Source of the DNA: Paenibacillus sp. XY044
Lineage (GTDB): Bacteria > Bacillota > Bacilli > Paenibacillales > Paenibacillaceae
Length of the DNA: 64,000 nucleotides
Assembly: GCF_002257645.1 (NCBI RefSeq)
Contig: NZ_NQMO01000004.1
Location: forward strand, 124,001 to 188,000
Direction of reading: 5' to 3'
In this document: in pieces, positions 60,979 to 64,000 of the stretch
How positions within the stretch are numbered: position 1 is the first letter of the stretch
Layout of the letters: each line of letters opens with the position of its first letter
Position numbers and translations under genes: made by a program
The notes under the pieces: model-generated
Databases searched by the model: none
What the model saw: only the letters and a program-made list of their open reading frames with translations
Told to the model about the DNA's origin: nothing

Positions 60979-62613
60979 ATGAAAAAAAGGAAAAAACCGA
61001 TCATGTCCGCCATTGTCGCCGTTGTTCTCATCGCTTCTGTAACCGCTTGCAGCGGTGGAGACGGTAAAACAGAGGAAGCTGACAGCAACGCCCCGGCCGG
61101 GCAGCAGTCCGCCAAGCTGAAGCTACTCGGGCCGACCGGTTCGAACAAGTTCATCAAATTCGAGGACAGGGAGAAATACCCGGTCTGGAAGGAAGTCAAC
61201 AAGCTGCTGACCGATGCGAACCTGCAGCTCGATTACGAGCTCGTTCCGAACGAACAGTATAACGTCGTCATCAAAACGCGAATGGCGTCCGGCTCCAATC
61301 TTCCGGATATCGTCAACATTTCGGCGCTGGACAATACGACGGTGCTCAATCTGGCGAAGCAGGGCGTGCTGCTGGACCTGAATCCGCTCATCGAGAAGTA
61401 CAGCAACGGCAACATCAAGAAGATGTATGAGCAGGAATTCCCGTATGCGAAAAAAACGACGACGACGTCGGACGGGAAAATGTACTGGTTCAGCGATCTG
61501 CACAAAAAAACGTATAAAGGTACCGATCCGGCTCCGGTCTCCTTAACGATGCTGCTCCGCAAGGACTGGCTCGATAAACTGAGCCTTCCGGTTCCGACAA
61601 ATGCGGAGGAATATTTGCAAACGCTGAAGACGATGCGCGATAAGGACGCCAACGGCAACGGGCAAAAGGATGAGGTGCTCGTCTACGATCCGGGTGCCTT
61701 CTCGGGACCGATCGCCCAGTGGTTCGGGCTGGGGACCAGCATTTCTTCCGTGGATGTGGAGAACAAGAAGGTCGTGTCCCCGTGGTACCAGGACGGCATC
61801 AAGGATTACTTCCGCTACCAGCAGCAGCTGGTGAAGGAAGGCGTGCTCGACACAAGCCTGATCGGGGCGACAGGGGAGCAGAAGCAGCAGAAGATGACGG
61901 AAAACCAGGTTGCTTCCACAGGAGATTACAATCTGGAGACGTATCTGGAGCCGACGATCAAAGGGGGCGGGGAATATCTTCCGCTCATGCCGCTGCAAGC
62001 AGTAGATGGCATTGCCCCCGCAGCCCAAATTGAGCCGCCGTTTCTGGTGTGGCAGAAATACGCGATTACCAAAGACAGCAAAAACGTAGAAGCGGCGATC
62101 AAGTATTTTGACACGATCTATTCGGATCAGTACGCGGACCTTCTGTATTGGGGCATCGAAGGACAAACCTATAAAAAGGATGAGAGCGGCGCGAATGTAT
62201 TCATCAACAACGCCTCGGACGAAGAACTGGCTAAAACAGGTCAGGTTCCCGGGCTCCGGCTGTTCGGCGATACGGTGTTCCCGCGGGTTCAGTTCGCCAA
62301 CCTCGAGTTTGAACTGTCCGGCGTACCGCAATACAAAGCCGACAACGAGCTTAATATCCTGAAATACAAACCGTATTTCGTCAATATGAACGACAACTAT
62401 TTGGCGATTCCCGACGATCAGCAGCTGGAAGCGAAAACGAAGATTTTGACCAACCTGAACACGTATTCCACAGAGCTTGCGACCAAGCTGGCTTTAGGGC
62501 AAAAATCGCTCGACAACTGGGATCAATATATGGCCGATCTGAAAAAGCTGGGACTGGACCAGCTGCTGGAGATCGACCAGCAATTGCTCGACAGATACAA
62601 CAGCATCCAGTAA
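60979..62613 (+). CDS. Extracellular solute-binding lipoprotein (fourth system)
   Basis: 544 residues, ATG after AAGGGGGAAG. Signal peptide with lipobox SVTACSGG. LplA-type large binding protein (MASGSNLPDIVNISALDNTT, GVLLDLNPLIEKYSNGNIKK). Third gene of the operon; sugar unknown. Followed by a terminator and a MITE-like element. Confidence 0.9.
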   Translation: MKKRKKPIMSAIVAVVLIASVTACSGGDGKTEEADSNAPAGQQSAKLKLLGPTGSNKFIKFEDREKYPVWKEVNKLLTDANLQLDYELVPNEQYNVVIKTRMASGSNLPDIVNISALDNTTVLNLAKQGVLLDLNPLIEKYSNGNIKKMYEQEFPYAKKTTTTSDGKMYWFSDLHKKTYKGTDPAPVSLTMLLRKDWLDKLSLPVPTNAEEYLQTLKTMRDKDANGNGQKDEVLVYDPGAFSGPIAQWFGLGTSISSVDVENKKVVSPWYQDGIKDYFRYQQQLVKEGVLDTSLIGATGEQKQQKMTENQVASTGDYNLETYLEPTIKGGGEYLPLMPLQAVDGIAPAAQIEPPFLVWQKYAITKDSKNVEAAIKYFDTIYSDQYADLLYWGIEGQTYKKDESGANVFINNASDEELAKTGQVPGLRLFGDTVFPRVQFANLEFELSGVPQYKADNELNILKYKPYFVNMNDNYLAIPDDQQLEAKTKILTNLNTYSTELATKLALGQKSLDNWDQYMADLKKLGLDQLLEIDQQLLDRYNSIQ

Positions 62614-62637
62614 CGTTGACTGTATCCGTATGACTTT

Positions 62638-62690
62638 GGAAAATGGCAGGCTCCAATTCGCGTAGGAGGCTCTGCTGTTTTCCTGTTTTT
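62638..62690 (+). terminator. Probable terminator after the fourth SBP gene
   Basis: GGAAAATGGCAG-G-CTCC (from 62638) pairs with GGAG-GCT-CTGC-TGTTTTCC (to 62683), with small bulges, followed by TGTTTTT. Confidence 0.65.
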
Positions 62691-62696
62691 GTGGTG

Positions 62697-62894
62697 TATA
62701 TAAAAAGAACTTAAGAAGGCAACATTTTTCCGGCGCTACGAAGTCGAGTGTTCTTACGACAGCTGTTGTTTCCAAAATGTTTGGAATAAACATACAATGG
62801 GACATTTCGGAAACAAAGGCTGACGCTTCGCTTCTTCAGAATCACTCGCCCTCTCCGCTGTGGAATGTTTAAAATTTAAAGTTCTTTTTATATA
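62697..62894. mobile_element. MITE-like 198-bp inverted-repeat element
   Basis: Perfect 16-bp terminal inverted repeats, TATATAAAAAGAACTT (62697-62712) and AAGTTCTTTTTATATA (62879-62894). Internally TTGTTTCC (about 62764-62771) and GGAAACAA (about 62810-62817), and CGAGTGTTCTTA/CAGAATCACTCG, pair as well, so the whole folds back. It has no coding capacity. The ends begin and finish with TA, as expected for a mariner/IS630-type target. It lies between the SBP terminator and the sensor gene and may move or carry that gene's promoter. Confidence 0.6.
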
Positions 62895-62922
62895 GTCTTA
62901 TCTAGTAGGGGAGGGGTAGTCT

Positions 62923-64000
62923 GTGCGCAATGGCAGCTTCGGAAGCGGCACGTTTCGTAAAATTCTGTTGTCTTATACCGCGATTTTGATCATCCCGATT
63001 ATTGTGTTCAGCGCATTAAACGTGCAGCGGAACATCGTCGAGGAGAAACGCCGGCAGCATGAGGAACATGCTTTGGACGCCAAACGGATCGCCGATCTGG
63101 TCGACAATAAACTGAGTGAGCTCAAAACCTTGGGCAAAACGCTGAGCAACGAATCCTGGGTGAAGAAGCTGATGCAGGATACGAACGTATACGATCAGGA
63201 ATTCGATATCACCAAAATGCTGGACATTCGCAGCAGTCTCGACAATAGCGTGAGTTCGCAGGGGATTCTTTCTTTTGGCATGGTGGTGTTTCCGGAGCAG
63301 CAGAAGGCGATGACTTCATGGGGGATGTTCCCGCTGAAGGAATTTTTTCAATCGATTGTCGCATTCGACGAAGCTGCCGAGCAGCAGCTGCAAAGCTCCT
63401 TTGCGCAGCAGCAGTATTTTACCATGATGCCGCCGGCCAGCATGAAGCTGTGGGGCAGTGAAAAGCGCGTGATCCCCGTGCTGCAAAGCCTGGAGGTGGT
63501 GAATCATCCACGCGCGGTTTTGGTATTGTTTATTGATAGCGCTTACTTTTCGGAGTATATGCATCGCTTCGGGGGGATCGAATCACAGGAAATCGTCATG
63601 ACGTCCCGGGATGCGCTGATTTATAGCCAGACTCGAACCGATCCGGCAGCTCGCGGGGGCGCGGCTTCCTATCCCATTCATTTGTCTTCGCAGGCCAGTG
63701 ATGTGCAGTATTCGGTCTCCTACGCGGACAGCAGCGTCATCGGCATCGACAATTTGTTCAGCTCGCTGGCGGCCATCCTCATCTCCATCGCCATCGGCGC
63801 GTGCACGGCTTATCTGCTGGCCAAAATCAGTTACCGTCCTCTCGCAGCCCTGCTGAGTAAGCTGAGCGCAGCGGCGCGGGTCGAGGATTCCCGAAACGGC
63901 AAAGTTGCGGGTTCCGAATACATGTTTATCGAAAAATCGTTCGACCGGCTGCTGCACGAAAACCGCAAGCTTCAGCAATCGATGCAGGATTACGAAAACG
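62923..64000 (+). CDS. Membrane-bound AraC-type regulator, 5' part (runs off window)
   Basis: Open from a GTG start after GGGGAGGGG to the window end (359 codons, no stop). MRNGSFGSGTFRKILLSYTA is followed by a membrane segment near 14-34 (LLSYTAILIIPIIVFSALNV). An extracytoplasmic region to about 270 has Cache-like features (RIADLVDNKLSELKTLGKTL). A second membrane segment is near 276-300 (LAAILISIAIGACTAYLLAK), then the start of the cytoplasmic linker. The layout equals that of the AraC-type sensors at 12398 and 41632, so a C-terminal AraC helix-turn-helix is expected beyond the window; a histidine-kinase output is the alternative. Likely regulator of the fourth transporter. Confidence 0.8.
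   Translation, partial: MRNGSFGSGTFRKILLSYTAILIIPIIVFSALNVQRNIVEEKRRQHEEHALDAKRIADLVDNKLSELKTLGKTLSNESWVKKLMQDTNVYDQEFDITKMLDIRSSLDNSVSSQGILSFGMVVFPEQQKAMTSWGMFPLKEFFQSIVAFDEAAEQQLQSSFAQQQYFTMMPPASMKLWGSEKRVIPVLQSLEVVNHPRAVLVLFIDSAYFSEYMHRFGGIESQEIVMTSRDALIYSQTRTDPAARGGAASYPIHLSSQASDVQYSVSYADSSVIGIDNLFSSLAAILISIAIGACTAYLLAKISYRPLAALLSKLSAAARVEDSRNGKVAGSEYMFIEKSFDRLLHENRKLQQSMQDYEN

Overview
The window looks like chromosome of a Paenibacillus-type member of the Firmicutes (Bacillota). The grounds are strong GGAGG-type ribosome sites, frequent TTG/GTG starts, lipoprotein solute-binding proteins with LplA/YtcQ-like features, four LplB/YtcP-type permease pairs with no ATPase gene beside them, and large membrane-bound AraC-type (YesN-like) sensors. 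This is inferred from gene content; no rRNA, tRNA or CRISPR array was seen.

Layout. 1-4.5 kb: a decayed phosphotransferase fragment runs into the 3' end of a hybrid-cluster protein gene (hcp) that has lost about 45 C-terminal codons. An FNR-type site lies upstream of hcp, and two conserved hypothetical genes follow. 4.6-16.9 kb: a locus for alpha/beta-mannosides (probably N-glycan pieces), with GH125, GH38 and GH130 enzymes, a permease pair, a solute-binding lipoprotein and an AraC-type sensor. Its two plus-strand promoters share a 27-bp box and a cre-like site at matching spacing.

17.1-37.8 kb: a visibly AT-rich accessory (defence) island. It holds a metallophosphoesterase; five small proteins with HEPN features, four of them with an R-x4-H motif; a 3'-terminal fragment of guaA, the hallmark of an integration site; a type III restriction-modification operon; a decayed DUF2075 gene; a membrane-anchored Mrr-like nuclease; and an McrB-like/DUF2357 pair. 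At 32.3-35.8 kb four single-gene units in one orientation are separated by imperfect palindromes that look like integron attC sites. Each unit starts with a (G/A)TTAT core and a similar following sequence. I regard this cassette-like array as the most interesting item in the window.

37.8-46.1 kb: permease pair, solute-binding lipoprotein, AraC-type sensor and a GH78 alpha-L-rhamnosidase, probably for rhamnosides. 46.6-57.3 kb: a likely L-fucoside locus with GH29 alpha-L-fucosidase, two short-chain dehydrogenases, an enolase-superfamily dehydratase, a fumarylacetoacetase-family hydrolase, a GntR regulator, a transporter and an unusual solute-binding protein without a signal peptide. Together these fit the non-phosphorylating L-fucose route, with the lactonase not seen. 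57.4-64 kb: a VOC protein, an AraC regulator, a fourth transporter preceded by a 52-bp direct repeat, a 198-bp MITE-like inverted-repeat element, and the start of another membrane AraC-type sensor that runs off the window.

Coordinates and starts were judged by eye. Calls of families rest on recognised motifs, not on database searches.
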